Source: Biomphalaria glabrata (taxonomy: Eukaryota > Mollusca > Gastropoda > Planorbidae). Taken from it: 64,000 nucleotides of DNA. Every line of letters begins with the position of its first letter. The first letter of the stretch is position 1. The stretch lies in assembly GCF_947242115.1 (NCBI RefSeq), contig NC_074725.1:12410511-12474510 (forward strand), in the 5' to 3' direction. The position numbers were made by a program, and so were the translations under genes. The notes beneath the pieces were generated by a model. The model searched no databases. It worked only from the letters and a program-made list of their open reading frames with translations, and was not told the DNA's origin. Below are positions 1 through 11,300 of this stretch, one piece after another.

Positions 1-1417
1 TAAAACATTTTACAAGCAATGTGAACGGCGCTTTATTAAAAGATCCCAAAAGACAAATAAATAAAATGAATTTTTCTGGTGCTAATAACTAAAAAAATTG
101 ATTCTGCTTTGCAAAAAAAAAAAAAAAAATTAAAATTAAAACGCTGTTTAAAACCAATAGCTTATCAAACCTTTTCTATTCTGTGCACCGGATACACCCT
201 GAACGCCATTTATGAAAATCCTCCCATGATCATGAACATAAAACTATTACATTTCAAACTTAATCACATAAATACTTGACAAAGTCGCTTGTTCTAGGTA
301 AGTGCAGCTGTTGCATCAATTGGACATTCAAAGACAAAAGTGATCCCTCCACCGGCGTAGCCCCGTCTTTTCAACAGCTTCACCAAAAAACAATATTCAA
401 AACAAAACAAAACAAAAAAATGCGGGTTTCTGTGTTCAAACACAATAAATAAAATATAATAATTCTCGGCCTAGAAGGTAACACAAAATATAATGCTTTT
501 CAAGATGGATTTTTTTTGAACGTCAACACCGCAGTCTAACAATGTGTTATTGAAGTAGAGCTCTAGTGGAAATGAAGGCGCCCTCACCAGCGCCACGGCT
601 GACAGCCTCGCATGTACTGTTGCATCTTCTTTTAAATTTGAAACAAAAAATAGGACGTCAGGCTCTGCATATAAATGTAGGTTTATATTGTGATTCAGAT
701 GTAGGTTTATATTGTGATTCAGAGTCTCAGTTTGTTGAAGATTTGCCATGGGCCGAAGAACAAAAAAAAAAATTAACCACCTTACTTCCAGCTCAGGTTG
801 TTCTGTACATTAAAGGAACTAATTAAAACAGTGAGATGTTATGGTGCACTTTTGTCATGACTCTGATGCTATAGAACCGTCACAGAACAGGCAGATGTGA
901 ATAAACCACGTGATCAAGTTGATACGGTTCTTGGACAAAACATGGCTTTTGTTTATCATTCTGCAAGATCAGGGCAAACATGTTGCTGCGCACCTATTGT
1001 TACGCTGAGTTTCAGTTAAAGAGAACACAAATAAAAAGAGTGAAGATCACCTTCGATATCTTTCATTCTGAAGGTAAGGTGGTGTAGCGTGGTCACCACA
1101 TAACAACAATATATTGTAGGCCCAGAGCAGGAGGCAGAACAAGGCTGTGCAACAGACAACGAGAATTACCCTAAAGGGGACCTCCACAATTCCGGAATAT
1201 AAACTTTATAACCAAATAGGACTACAATAAATAAGAAGAAATGAGATTAAATCTACAAGGAGTCTATTTATTTCTGCACAAGATGACTTGCTTTTAGATT
1301 TATACATTTTATTAAGTGCATTTTTACAGAAAGTTTAAGAAGATAAAGGTCTCCGAAAATACTTCAATGATCTGCGCTTACTAAAATCTGGTCAGAACAT
1401 CTACCAACCTAGTGTAT
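1..1417. other. No gene recognised
   Basis: AT-rich sequence with short A/T runs and only short open frames without recognisable domains. A duplicated 20-bp motif (TGTAGGTTTATATTGTGATTC-like) occurs twice at about 677-721. I see no splice-consistent coding exon and no structured RNA. Confidence 0.5.
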
Positions 1418-1665
1418 CTTTACAAAGCTTATATCAAATCACTCTGTTAGTCTGGTATAAAATCTGTCGATACCATTTCTCCTACTTCCCACTCTAGTAT
1501 CAAGTTGAAACTTTGCATAATTATTCATTGTCGATGACAAAATATTTATGAATGAAAAAAAAATCAGCTAATCAGTACAATAATTTCTAGTAATTAATCA
1601 ATTTTGTTTTATATAAAAAAGGATATAAAATCTTTCAGTATTAATCAATAAAATACTAATTAATC
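1418..1665 (+). repeat. Dispersed repeat R1, partial copy (block 1)
   Basis: It opens with a CAAAGCTTATATCAA-type start, has a Ctn-Gtc-rich stretch, then the 'CAAGTTGAAACTTTGCATAATTATT' region, and ends in AATTAATTTTGTTTTATAT. The same order of blocks is found near 18.06, 22.67, 27.67, 41.32, 53.2 and 58.6 kb. Only the first block is present here. Confidence 0.6.
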
Positions 1666-2055
1666 GGTTCTTTCCATTGTTTAGTTTTTTTTTTATTTTG
1701 CTTCTATCCGTGTTAATCCTGTATAAGTGTTCAATGGATCAAACTCATGAGAATAAAATCTGAGTTTTATGATTTTATAAGGCTTTAAGGCCAACACATC
1801 ACGATCCACAGTTCTCGGCCTCCTATTATGTTGTTCTGTAGTATCTCTATAACACTGAATTCCCTCCTTGCTAGTTTTACAGTGGATATGAGGTATTCAA
1901 TAAGATCAACACCTGTTTGAAACAAAAAAGGTAGGCTATATACAACAGATGATATATTGCATTCGCATGGTCGAACTACCCAATGAGTCCAAATTTGAAA
2001 AGGTAATTTGTAAGTAAAGTAAAACCACGGCAACAGGTAAATATCCGTCACAGTG

Positions 2056-2815
2056 TGTCTTATCTTCTTCTTATCTTATAAAATACAGACGTTACTTCAA
2101 AAAAAGAAGATGATTACGTCCTACGCGTCATGCATCTAGTCATGCATGTTAAACAATGACTTAAATTCTGCCAAGTCATTGGTTTTCCTGGCTAGTTCAG
2201 GCAACCCATTCCATGCTCTAATAGCACTAGGGAAGAAAGAGCATTTGTAAAAATTTTGTCCTAGCATATTGAACGAAGTATATGCCTTTATCTTTGTGTC
2301 TTTCTGAGTATTTTATTAGATTTTATTTTTGTATTTGGAGATTATGGTTCATTGTTTTATGTATAATTACTACTTTACTTTTGATTCCTTCTGTCCTGAA
2401 GGCTTTCTAAATTTAGTGATTTTACTAAAGGTGTTACTCTAGTGACACTAGTCAAATGTGAATATTCGTTTGTTATGAATCTCACTGCTCTATTTTGTGT
2501 CTGTTCAAGTTTCTTAATGTTTTCTTGAGTTGAGGGGTCCCAAACAGAGGATGCATATTCTATTATTGGCCTAACCAAGGTTAAATAACATTTTATTTTA
2601 ATGTTCTTCTTTGATTTATAGAAATTTCTTTTAATAAATCCTAATGCTTTGTTTTGATTTTTTTTATAGTTTCATCAATATGGGGATTCCATGACAGTTT
2701 TTCATTTATTATAACACCTAGGCATTTTGCGTTCTTGGTCAGTGTCACTGGTGTGTCGGTGGTAGTGTCGAGATAATAATAGTTTACGTGATCATGTGCC
2801 GATGTGCCTCTTAGA
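2056..2815 (-). mobile_element. CR1/L2/Jockey-like LINE, 5'-truncated 3' fragment
   Basis: The minus strand encodes the end of a non-LTR reverse transcriptase. A KCLGVIINEKLSWNPHID segment (about 2675-2735) is followed, in another frame, by [19 protein letters not shown] and [13 protein letters not shown] (about 2400-2580). These are the thumb-region motifs of CR1/L2/Jockey-type LINEs. The 3' end runs into an AAGATAAGA-type simple tail at about 2056. The reading frame is shifted at least twice and the copy is dead. Related 3' ends occur throughout the window. Confidence 0.75.
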
Positions 2816-2857
2816 TTCTAATCATAGTTCATGTGTACAAGTGACAGTCACTTAAGG

Positions 2858-3055
2858 CAGGGGTTCTCAACCTGTGGGTCGCGACCCCCCTTGGGGGTCG
2901 ATTGACGATTTGCCAGGGGTCGCCTAAGACCATCGAAAAGATGGATTGTTATTGTCTATTCTTCTTTTGCTGTGTGTGTGTGAGGGGGGGGGGGTCGCGG
3001 CAGAATGGTGGATTGTAAAAAGGGGTCGCCGAGCTTAAAAGGTTGAGAACCGTTG
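2858..3055 (+). mobile_element. SPIN-like hAT MITE with perfect 8-bp TSD
   Basis: A 198-bp element. Its ends are near-perfect inverted repeats: CAGGGGTTCTCAACC on the left and GGTTGAGAACCGTTG on the right. It is flanked on both sides by ACTTAAGG (2850-2857 and 3056-3063), the 8-bp duplication typical of hAT transposons. The left ~70 bp (GGGTCGCGACCCC, GGGGTCGCCTAAGACCATCG) closely resembles what I remember of SPIN hAT elements. It has no coding capacity. Two more copies lie at 62.9 and 63.5 kb. Confidence 0.85.
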
Positions 3056-3164
3056 ACTTAAGGGATCCCTTGGCTTGCTCAGTACCACGGAAACAAATCA
3101 AGGATCGACCCTTTCATTTTTAATCTGTGGTCTCTGACCAAGGGATAGTTGAGGTGACGAATTC

Positions 3165-3450
3165 TAGTAAGTAAAGTAAAGTTCCCCTGTCAGGCCTTGT
3201 GGTCTATAGGGCAGATGATGTAAAGGTCATCTGGTTATGTGGCCTACGGTTAACGAGGGTGTTTTGTGGCCAGCACAACGACCAACCGCCTTTACTTTTC
3301 TCCAACTTATGTCAGGTACCAATTAGAGCTGGGTGGACTCAGAGGCGCCCGAAGATCCCGAAATTTAATATCCCAGTCTTCACCAGGATTCGAACCCCGG
3401 ACCCCGGTTTGGAAGCCAAGCGCTTTACCGTAAAGCCACCGCGCCTCCCG
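3165..3450 (-). mobile_element. tRNA-derived SINE, family A (head present)
   Basis: On the minus strand the head (about 3390-3450) carries a tRNA-like A box (GTGGCTTTACGGTAAAGCG) and B box (GGGGTTCGAATCC). The body includes CCACCCAGCTCTAATTGGTACC and TTGGTCGTTGTGCTGGCCAC. The same body recurs near 27.3, 31.3, 40.6, 46.2 and 49.7 kb. This is the most complete copy in the window. Confidence 0.8.
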
Positions 3451-3469
3451 TTTAGAAGTCTAGATTTAT

Positions 3470-4320
3470 TCTAAACTAGACGCTACAATAGACCTGATGC
3501 CGGCACTAACCTATGCCTAGCTTTTATTCCTAAACTAAACGCTAATTTAAACCTGACGCCGGCACTGACCTATGCCTAGCTTTTATTCCTAAATTAAACA
3601 TTAATTTGCCTAGCTTTTTTACTAAACTAAACATTAATTTGCCTAGCTTTTTTTCCTAAACTAAATGTTACTTTGCCTACTTTTTTTCCTAAACTAAACG
3701 ATAATTTAGACCTGACGCCAGCACTAAAAGCCTAACCTATGCCTAGTTGTTTTTTTCTAAACTAAATGTTAATTTAGACCTGAAGCCGGCAATAACTTAT
3801 GCCTAGCTTTTTTTTCCTAAACTAAACTTTAATTTGCCTATCTTTTTTCCCTAAACTAAACGTTACTTTAGACCTGACGCCGACACTAAAAGTTTTACCT
3901 ATGTCTACCTTTTTTTCCTAAACTAATCGCTAATTTAGATCTGACGCCGGCACTAAAAGTTTAACCTATGCCCATTTGTTTTTCCTATACTAACCGCTAA
4001 TTTAGATCTGACGCCGGCACTAAAAGTTTAACCTATGCCCATTTGTTTTTCCTATACTAACCGCTAATTTAGATCTGACGCCGGCACTAAAAGTTTAACC
4101 TATGCCCATTTGTTTTTCCTATACTAACCGCTAATTTAGATCTGACGCCGGCACTAAAAGTTTAACCTATGCCCATTTGTTTTTCCTATACTAACCGCTA
4201 ATTTAGATCTGACGCCGGCACTAAAAGTTTAACCTATGCCCATTTGTTTTTCCTATACTAACCGCTAATTTAGATCTGACGCCGGCACTAAAAGTTTAAC
4301 CTATGCCTACACTAAACCTA
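3470..4320 (+). repeat. 67-bp tandem array with degenerate flank
   Basis: From 3938 a 67-bp unit starting GATCTGACGCCGGCACTAAA repeats at 3938, 4005, 4072, 4139, 4206 and 4273, nearly without change. The stretch 3470-3937 holds older, degenerate relatives of the same unit (CTAAACTAAACG, GACCTGACGCCGGCAC, TATGCCTAGC) with variable spacing. A decayed array with a freshly expanded right-hand part explains the pattern. Confidence 0.9.
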
Positions 4321-4799
4321 ACCTAAAGCTGAAAATTTTCATGTCGCGCATGCAAGTTTTGTCAGTAGAAAGGAGCTAATGAAGGCCTAATGTCATGAAC
4401 CTAATGAATTGATGAAATGATCTATCGAACCCTAAAATCTATCTAGCTATTTAATTAATGATTTGATGATTCGAACGACTAATGACGCTCTTAGGGGGAC
4501 CTCATGATGTTCATGATGTTCTGCAAATTGCGTAAATTTCGTATAGAAAGCTGGTACCTAGTGGTAGTGTAGTGTACTGTGAGCAGGTGATGCGCTGTCT
4601 GTAGCTGGATCCTGGTTTGTTGTCATTGTAAGTGTTCTATGTTATGGTGTGATAGATCTAATCTGTAGGTGTGGTTACATCGTGTTCCCCCTAGTCATCT
4701 GGAGTAGTTCTCTGACTTAAAGGCGTCGCGAGCGAACCTCCAAGTAATTCATAGTAATATGAATTAAAAAAAAATAATCTTAAATTTCCATCTTAATTA

Positions 4800-4885
4800 T
4801 ATATAGACTAGATTGACACATGAAATGCGTAGGACGTAACTATCTTATTTTTTAAAGAAACGTCTGTAATCTATAAGTAATATCA
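4800..4885 (+). mobile_element. CR1-like LINE 3'-end fragment
   Basis: It contains the terminal motif GCGTAGGACGTAA followed by AACGTCTGTAAT and a TATAAG tail, as in the larger copies at 2056 and 11.77 kb. Only the 3' UTR end is present. Confidence 0.55.
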
Positions 4886-5389
4886 AAAAGCTTCAAAGTC
4901 ATTAGTCTGCTTTTGTATTGTTTATAGTTTCCAGACTACATACATGTAAAAATAGAATACATTATGTAATCCTACGAATGCATACATCCAGTTTTCGATG
5001 CGTTATCAAACTTTATATATTTTGTAGAGAATTAGGCTATGATATAACACATGGGCGTAGTTGGGAGAGGAGGGGTTCAAACCATCACTTGCCTCAGACC
5101 TCATTGTCTGAAAGGGAAACTTTACTTACTGCCCCAGTGCAGCCAACTTAAGCAAACTACAGTCACCAAATTTCATGAGCGTAGCCAAATGGGGTTTTGT
5201 GGTTACCCTCCCCCTCCATTACAAAAACTAAAGCATTTTCACCATTTTCTACCAGTCGCTGAACTCCAGTGAATAGCAAATTTAGTTTTTGAATTTTTTT
5301 TAGCGGAAGAGTAGCTGGCTAATTGCACTGTGTATACCTCAGAATATGCATTTTTTAAAGCTTAAAATAACTGAAATGAGGAGCAAAGA

Positions 5390-5530
5390 TTGTTCACATG
5401 CAAGAACCAAAAGGCCGGCGCCCCAAAGACAGACCACGAGTACGGTGGCTTGATGACTTAGAGGCAGATCTACAAAAGCTCAAAGTTCGGGCAGGGCGAC
5501 GTAGCACAGGATAGATCAGATTGGTGGAGC
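5390..5530 (+). mobile_element. LINE C-terminal fragment (second family)
   Basis: The plus strand reads GRRPKDRPRVRWLDDLEADL, then QKLKVRAGRRSTG, before decaying. This matches the GRP-K-RW-D motif block at the C terminus of many non-LTR retrotransposon ORF2 proteins. Nothing upstream of it is preserved here. Confidence 0.65.
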
Positions 5531-5544
5531 GGTCAAAAATGTTC

Positions 5545-5672
5545 CATTTTTTAAATAATCTATCATGCATTAGTTAAGTCATTGGTTAATATGCATGACT
5601 AAATGCATGACGCGTAGGACGTAATCATCTTCTTTTTTGAAGTAACGTCTGTATTATATAAGAAGATAAGAT
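5545..5672 (+). mobile_element. CR1-like LINE 3'-end fragment
   Basis: It carries CATGCATGAC..GCGTAGGACGTAATCATC and GAAGTAACGTCTGTATTATATAAG, then an AAGATAAGATA tail. It abuts the LINE fragment that follows on the other strand, so one of the two probably inserted into the other. Confidence 0.65.
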
Positions 5673-5940
5673 ATAAGTGACTACAGGTCTGATAATGGTT
5701 TTGTAAATGGGTTTCTTTGTCTTTTTATATATAAGTTTGCTTTTAAATAAGTGTTGTGTGTTGTAGAAAACTCTGTTGCCTGCCGCTCGTCATTCCTTTA
5801 CTTCTGACGTCTGGTCATTGTAGGTCATTGTTGTCATGCTTCCTAAATATTTCAACATTTCTACGTTTTCCGTCTTGAGGTTAGTAATTGTAATCTATTG
5901 TTCTTCCGCCTGATTATCTCTTGTCATTAGAACAGACTTC
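5673..5940 (-). mobile_element. LINE reverse-transcriptase fragment (third family)
   Basis: The minus strand reads EMLKYLGSMTTM..., then GNRVFYNTQHLFKSKL and KTKKPIYKTIIRPVVT. This is the thumb region of a LINE RT, of the type KYLGS...SRKTKLxIYKTLIRPVVTYG. One stop interrupts it. Its 5' side is cut by the LTR element that starts at 5945. Confidence 0.7.
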
Positions 5941-5944
5941 ATAT

Positions 5945-6429
5945 TGTTACGATCTTCTCAATCAGGCCTTCTGCAAACACTACTTAACTACAGCACATCT
6001 AACTCAAGAACTTGACAACAAGAGCTTCCAGTAACAAAGTGGCGATTTATTTACAAATACATCGACAGCCGATTCAACACAATTGGCTACATCAGATTCA
6101 AATGCTTTCTTGTACTTAACAGAACTGCCTAACTAAACGTTACTAGTCTCTCTAGCTCGTACAGCTACATTTTCAAGGACTCACAAGGTACCACAGTCCT
6201 TATGCCTTGCTGTTCTGGACTCAACTGTCTTTTTAAACACACTGTCTCTCGACCGTGAAGGCTCTTGATCACATGACCACAACACAGGTCATACTTGCGG
6301 TTATTAGCAGTACTGTCCCTTGTCTATCGACAGCCGTTGACCCGTTGACCTGTGTGATTGGCCTGAGTCGTGTGTATCAGTAGGCCGCACACACATTAAC
6401 CCTTTCAGTCCGCCACTGGAGTTACAACA
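5945..6429. mobile_element. Probable solo LTR (Ty3/Gypsy-like), fossil
   Basis: A 485-bp segment beginning TGTTACGATC and ending GTTACAACA, so with TG...CA ends. ATAT flanks both sides (5941-5944 and 6430-6433), consistent with a short target duplication, though the right flank is an AT repeat. No internal coding region accompanies it. It has the size and ends of a retroelement LTR left by recombination; the assignment to a family is tentative. Confidence 0.5.
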
Positions 6430-6433
6430 ATAT

Positions 6434-6679
6434 ATATAATAATATATATAATATATATATATCTCAAAAAAGGGGGCTTTTTACTCAATATTCTGGAAGC
6501 CTTTCCCGGCATCTAAATGATACCAGGTTACCATGAAAGTCCATAGCATGACATTTTCGGTCTCAGAATACCGTTTTGCCCTGTTGCCACTACCTACCTA
6601 AGTTATTTTTTTTTAAACAACAATAAGGCCTACAGCTTTAGGGGTGGACTAGCCCGTTAGCCTGATGTGGTACCATATC

Positions 6680-6730
<51 letters not shown>

Positions 6731-7350
6731 TACTATGTATATCATATAGTCTAAGCTTAGAGCTACCGGGCCGACACTCGCCCGGGGTAACATGTACTGC
6801 TAAGGCCGCCTCTCATTATTAAATCTCTTCCTTTGATCCGTTCAATCAATCGATATGATCATTGAAATGTCTTTATTGATCTAGCTTGTTGTTTGTTTTT
6901 TTTTTGTAACGAATCAAAACAAATGACAAGCTCCTATAGAACCTGCTAATGTAATTATGTGTGTTTAGGTTATAGACCAATAATTATATGTACCAACCAA
7001 CAGGCAATAAATAAACACATTGTCATCCTTAGGTTATATTTATTTTTTTCATCTTTTATATTCCTTTGATCTATCATTTTAAACTTGAATTCCGCAACAA
7101 TTAGAAGAACACATTTTGTAATGTCTTTAACCGAAGAGAAAACTGATACGATAGTAAGGCCTATAGGAGTGAGTGTGTGTGTTATTTTTTAAATTGCTAA
7201 CGCTGTCATGGTTAAAAGGAAATTGTTTGTAGTTTACACTTTTAACAAACAGTTTCTAACATCATGATGCAGTACCAGGAATCAGGCAGAAGGAACTGAA
7301 ATCAAACATGTGTATCAATATCTCAGATTGACCCCGGGGACCTCCTGTAA
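6434..7350. other. Intergenic, no gene seen; TA microsatellite
   Basis: Holds an interrupted TA run at 6430-6465 and a long (TA)n at about 6683-6726. A short inverted-looking stretch of MITE type (GGGGTGGACTAGCCCGTTAGCC) lies near 6640. Otherwise AT-rich with nothing recognisable. Confidence 0.5.
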
Positions 7351-7365
7351 GACGCCAATCAAATA

Positions 7366-7620
7366 TTTGTGGCGCGTGAGTAATGATTGCCGGCACGCGC
7401 TCGCTCCCACGTGCTAGCCGTTTGTCAAGTGTCGAAGTCGCGCCCCCTGTCGTCAAGCGGGGATAGATGCGCGTGCACGACGTCCGAATGTTTATTGATT
7501 ACATTACGGACATTGACGTGGGAGGAGCTTACAGACTCGTTACAACTCACGTGAAGAGGACGAACAGCACGCAAGCGCCGCCTATCACCAGTCACGGTCA
7601 TGATTTCTGTTCTTCTTTTT
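7366..7620. promoter_or_regulatory. GC/CpG-rich island upstream of gfi1
   Basis: This stretch stands out from its AT-rich surroundings. It has many CpG dinucleotides (GGCACGCGCTCGC, GCGCGTGCACGACGTCCG), a CACGTG E-box near 7409, a TGACGTG CRE-like site near 7514 and a CTCF-like core at 7436-7455. It lies 0.5-0.8 kb upstream of the first gfi1 coding exon. Regulatory use is inference. Confidence 0.4.
7436..7455 (-). promoter_or_regulatory. CTCF-like motif
   Basis: On the minus strand this reads TGACGACAGGGGGCGCGACT, which contains the AGGGGGCGC core of the animal CTCF consensus. A second match lies at 17195-17212 in gfi1 intron 3. Binding is not demonstrated. Confidence 0.35.
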
Positions 7621-7757
7621 TTTTTTTTTAATCCTTTTTTTATACTTGAAAGATAGAAGAGCTATTGTCGCCTGCTACAAGAATCTTGTGCAGTGGTTAT
7701 AGAACTTGAAACAATGGAAGAAGGCTGGACTAGACTCTATGAGGTTTCTCGTTTCTC

Positions 7758-7764
7758 TATAAAA
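7758..7764 (+). promoter_or_regulatory. Candidate TATA box for gfi1
   Basis: TATAAAA sits about 405 bp upstream of the proposed start codon and downstream of the CpG-rich island. A start of transcription near 7788-7795 would give a 5' UTR of about 380 nt, if unspliced. No initiator or transcript evidence is available. Confidence 0.25.
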
Positions 7765-8168
7765 CCTGAAAAGTTAAAGTGTATGTCGCTTACACAACTC
7801 TGACCAGTTACTGTCGAGCGACGTAGTATGTTACATTGAAACTGAATCATTTAGCTATTATAGGAAATTATAACGGACGTGAAGAGTTAGAAGATATATG
7901 AATATTAATACAAAGAATTTTATTAAATTTTATTAATAAAACCTGTCACATGAAAACAGCCAGGGAAAGAAGATTTAGGATCTAAGGAGGAGATTTAAAG
8001 AAAGGGATATTTATTGTTCGAAAACTTTTAATAAAAGAACTAAACCAGAACCTACTGAATAACTGGGGACGGCGCTAACATCGCGACCATTTGTGTATTA
8101 TTAGAAAGCAAATGACGGGCCTAGACTAAGCATCACTACGTAAAGCCCTGTGGATAGTTCGAAGTGTG

Positions 8169-8328
8169 ATGCATATGAATTCAAGCTTTGAGAAATCACA
8201 TCTGGCGATGACCAGGTCAGTGATGATTCAACATAAACTGGAACATTCTCTATCAGAGCTGACCAAGGATACTGACAAAATGGACATGTCCAGCGCTTTC
8301 CGGGTCGTCCTGGCGCCCCCCGAGCGAG
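8169..8328 (+). CDS. gfi1: gfi1 coding exon 1
   Basis: Starts at ATG 8169 ([11 protein letters not shown]); a second in-frame ATG is two codons later. The last in-frame upstream stop is at 8127-8129. It ends at CGAGCGAG before GTAAGT, leaving phase 1. The leftover G joins AA of exon 2 to make GAA (Glu). It contains [15 protein letters not shown] across the junction. No known domain is recognised. Confidence 0.7.
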
Positions 8329-11300
8329 GTAAGTGCCTCCTATCTTGACTCCAGTGATTTTTTTCCTTAACATCCTGAACATTATCTCCAGAACGTAGCA
8401 GCTCTGCACCTACACGCCTCTAGAGAGAGAGAGACGTCTTTCTTGAAATGTAGGCTAGATCTAAAGTTATCTTATAAAACGTGTTTCAAATTATACACAC
8501 CAATAACTAAAAAAAAAAAGAATTAAATACATAAAATTTGGTGAAAAGAAACAAGTTCGTGCTATGCAAACAATTTCTGTTTCTTTCTTTTCTTGTCATC
8601 AATTAAAATGGCTGCGTCAAATGCAAAGACTATGACGCAAAAACTGTTTTTTTGAGACGGCATGTTTAAATCTTTTAAAGACGGAGATCTGGGTTAAAAT
8701 TTAAAATACTGACGCAATATAATTTCAGTATAACATCAAATGAATTGAACCACATACTAAAAAAAAATAAAAATAATCCTAGGTTGTTTTTTTTTTACTT
8801 TCAACATATTTTTGCTTGAAAGAAAGAGAGAGTCAGAGAGACTTTCGTTCGCGTTCACTTTGTCAACATTGAAGAAATGTATCTTCTAAGCACTTTATTG
8901 TAACTAACATTAACCTTTGACCTTCATTTTTATAGACAATGCTTTATTGTTATTGATGAATATAAAAGTCTAGTAATTTAATAGGTACCTCAAAAAACAT
9001 GTTATTGTGCATTTGACATTTTAGTGTCTTGAGTTTTGAGATGGCATATTTTCTGAACAGAGTTGTTTTTATACACAAATCTTGTCTCGTGATCTATGGT
9101 TCAAAATATTTAACTGTAATTATATACAGTGCTTTTTTGTTAAAAAAAACGCCGTACCGGTGCGTACCGTTACAAAAACAAAACGTGAAAAGAAATTGAG
9201 ATCGATCCTGAAATACTGTTACCAAAATACCTATTGAAGGACGTCGTGGTGGGACACAACCTACTGGGACATATTAGCCTCTTGGAAACGTTTTGACACG
9301 AGCAATACATAGTCATAGAGTAAAGACAACAACATAATCATTCAATATCCATATTATCATTCATTATCATTCAATATCCCGATAATACAATATCTTGAGC
9401 TTGGGATTGTTTCAAGGAGACATTGATTTATCTTTAAAAAAAAAAACTTAATCTTAATCCTGTGCACTCCCAGGGGAGCATAGGGCCGCAACCACACCTC
9501 TCCAGCGAACTCGGTTCTGAGCAGCTTTCTTCATATGCTCTCATGTCATTCCAGTACCCTCAGCTTCACTAATGACTGACCTATTCCAGGTTGGCTTGGA
9601 TCTGCCCACTTTCCTCTTTCCTTGAAGATTCCAATCAAATGCCCGCTTGCAACATTGGTTGCTGGTTTTCACAGGGAGTCTTTTATCCAGCTCCACTTTC
9701 GCTTTTTGATATCTTCATCTTTTTTTTTTTTTTAACGATGAGTTAAATAAATATTTTCAAATAAAAAAAAAAGCCTACCACCAAAACTAACATGCCTCAA
9801 TCCATCCATTTCCAAATCTAAAACTAACAATGTTATTAGAGTTATCCCTAACATCTTCCTACCTAGTCCTTACAACACTTAGCAATGAACAATAAAAAAA
9901 TATATATATATAAAAAAAACTCTTAAAAAACAAAACAAAATTAAAATAAGGGAAAGAACCGTAAAACCACTGCCTTATCTCTCAATGATGCAAGGTTTAA
10001 CTCCATTTTTTTAGCGGCCCCCCCCCCCCCCCCCCCCCCGAAAGGGGAAGAGATGGCTGTTAGTTTTGTGTGGCCTTTCTGTCCATCCCGTTTAGATCTC
10101 AGAAACTAGAAAAGATTGTGAAAATCCGACACCATAATATTTTAGATCCTTTTAAGTTTTGATGCAACGGCTACTTTTTTCTTTTCTGAAAGCGAAAAAT
10201 CTAATTTTTTTAAATCACTTATGCAAGCAGTTTTTTCATAAAAAGACAGCACTTTTACAACTATTTACTATTAATAGTAACAAACATTGTAGTCTCTTCA
10301 GTAGCAAACGCCAACTCATTCAGTACACATTTATGCAAATCGTTTTAAATTATTTATACTAACTACTACATTTACACACACAAAAAATCTTTTTAGCATG
10401 CATATAAGTTGGACATAATTTAAAACAACAATTATTAAGTAGTTTTTCATATTACCGCGTGAACTGCAGCATATAATGATAACTGCACAACACTTAACTA
10501 AAGGAATTTTTTTTTTACGGAAATATTTTTCTTCTTGAGGATTTGAATAAGAGATTGACCCTTTACAAAACTATTAGATCAATTAGATATTCATTTTAAA
10601 ACATCAGTTAGTTCAGGCTCACATCTAACTTCACATTCACTTTCACCTATTTGCTGGACCGCTGGGGCACCACACGAGATCTGTCAACTTTCTCCATTCT
10701 TCTCTTTCCTTTTTCTTTGATAAAATTTCATTCTGATCTTCTTTCTGAAAAGATTGAAACCTGCCTTTCTTACCTGCCTGAGTGAACCAGTACGGGGGCC
10801 GATTTTGAGTTTGTGTTTCCACACAAACTGTCTTTGTAACCTTATTATATAAGATAAGATGATTTTATTGGTTCAAACAGATGGAAATTAAGTTTGACTA
10901 CAACTGTCCAAGTCAGCATCACTAGTATAACACTAACAATATATAGATGCCAACACGAACAACATTCCCATGTAAAACAAAATTACTTAATGACCACTCA
11001 TTGATTAAGTCATTTCTTAATCCATACATGTATTGTCATCGACTATGAATTAAGTGGGCAAAATTTTAACTTGATTCGAAAATGGGAAGGAGCGAAATAA
11101 CACATAGAAAGTCTGCGACAGACAGAGAGACGGAGTGAGTTAAAAAGACACATAAAGACAGTTTACATTTTAAAATATATATGTATAATGATATTGTAAA
11201 TTGCTTACTCAATGTTATAACGTTTGATTTTATTATTTATATGACTTTGTATCCTTGTAACTTTGTATCCCTGTGACTTTGTATTCCTATGACTTTGTAT

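Noticed and set aside
8101-8409. 102-codon minus-strand frame opposite gfi1 exon 1
   Set aside because: Plus-strand exon 1 has a correct donor and frame continuity into exon 2; the minus frame has no domain.
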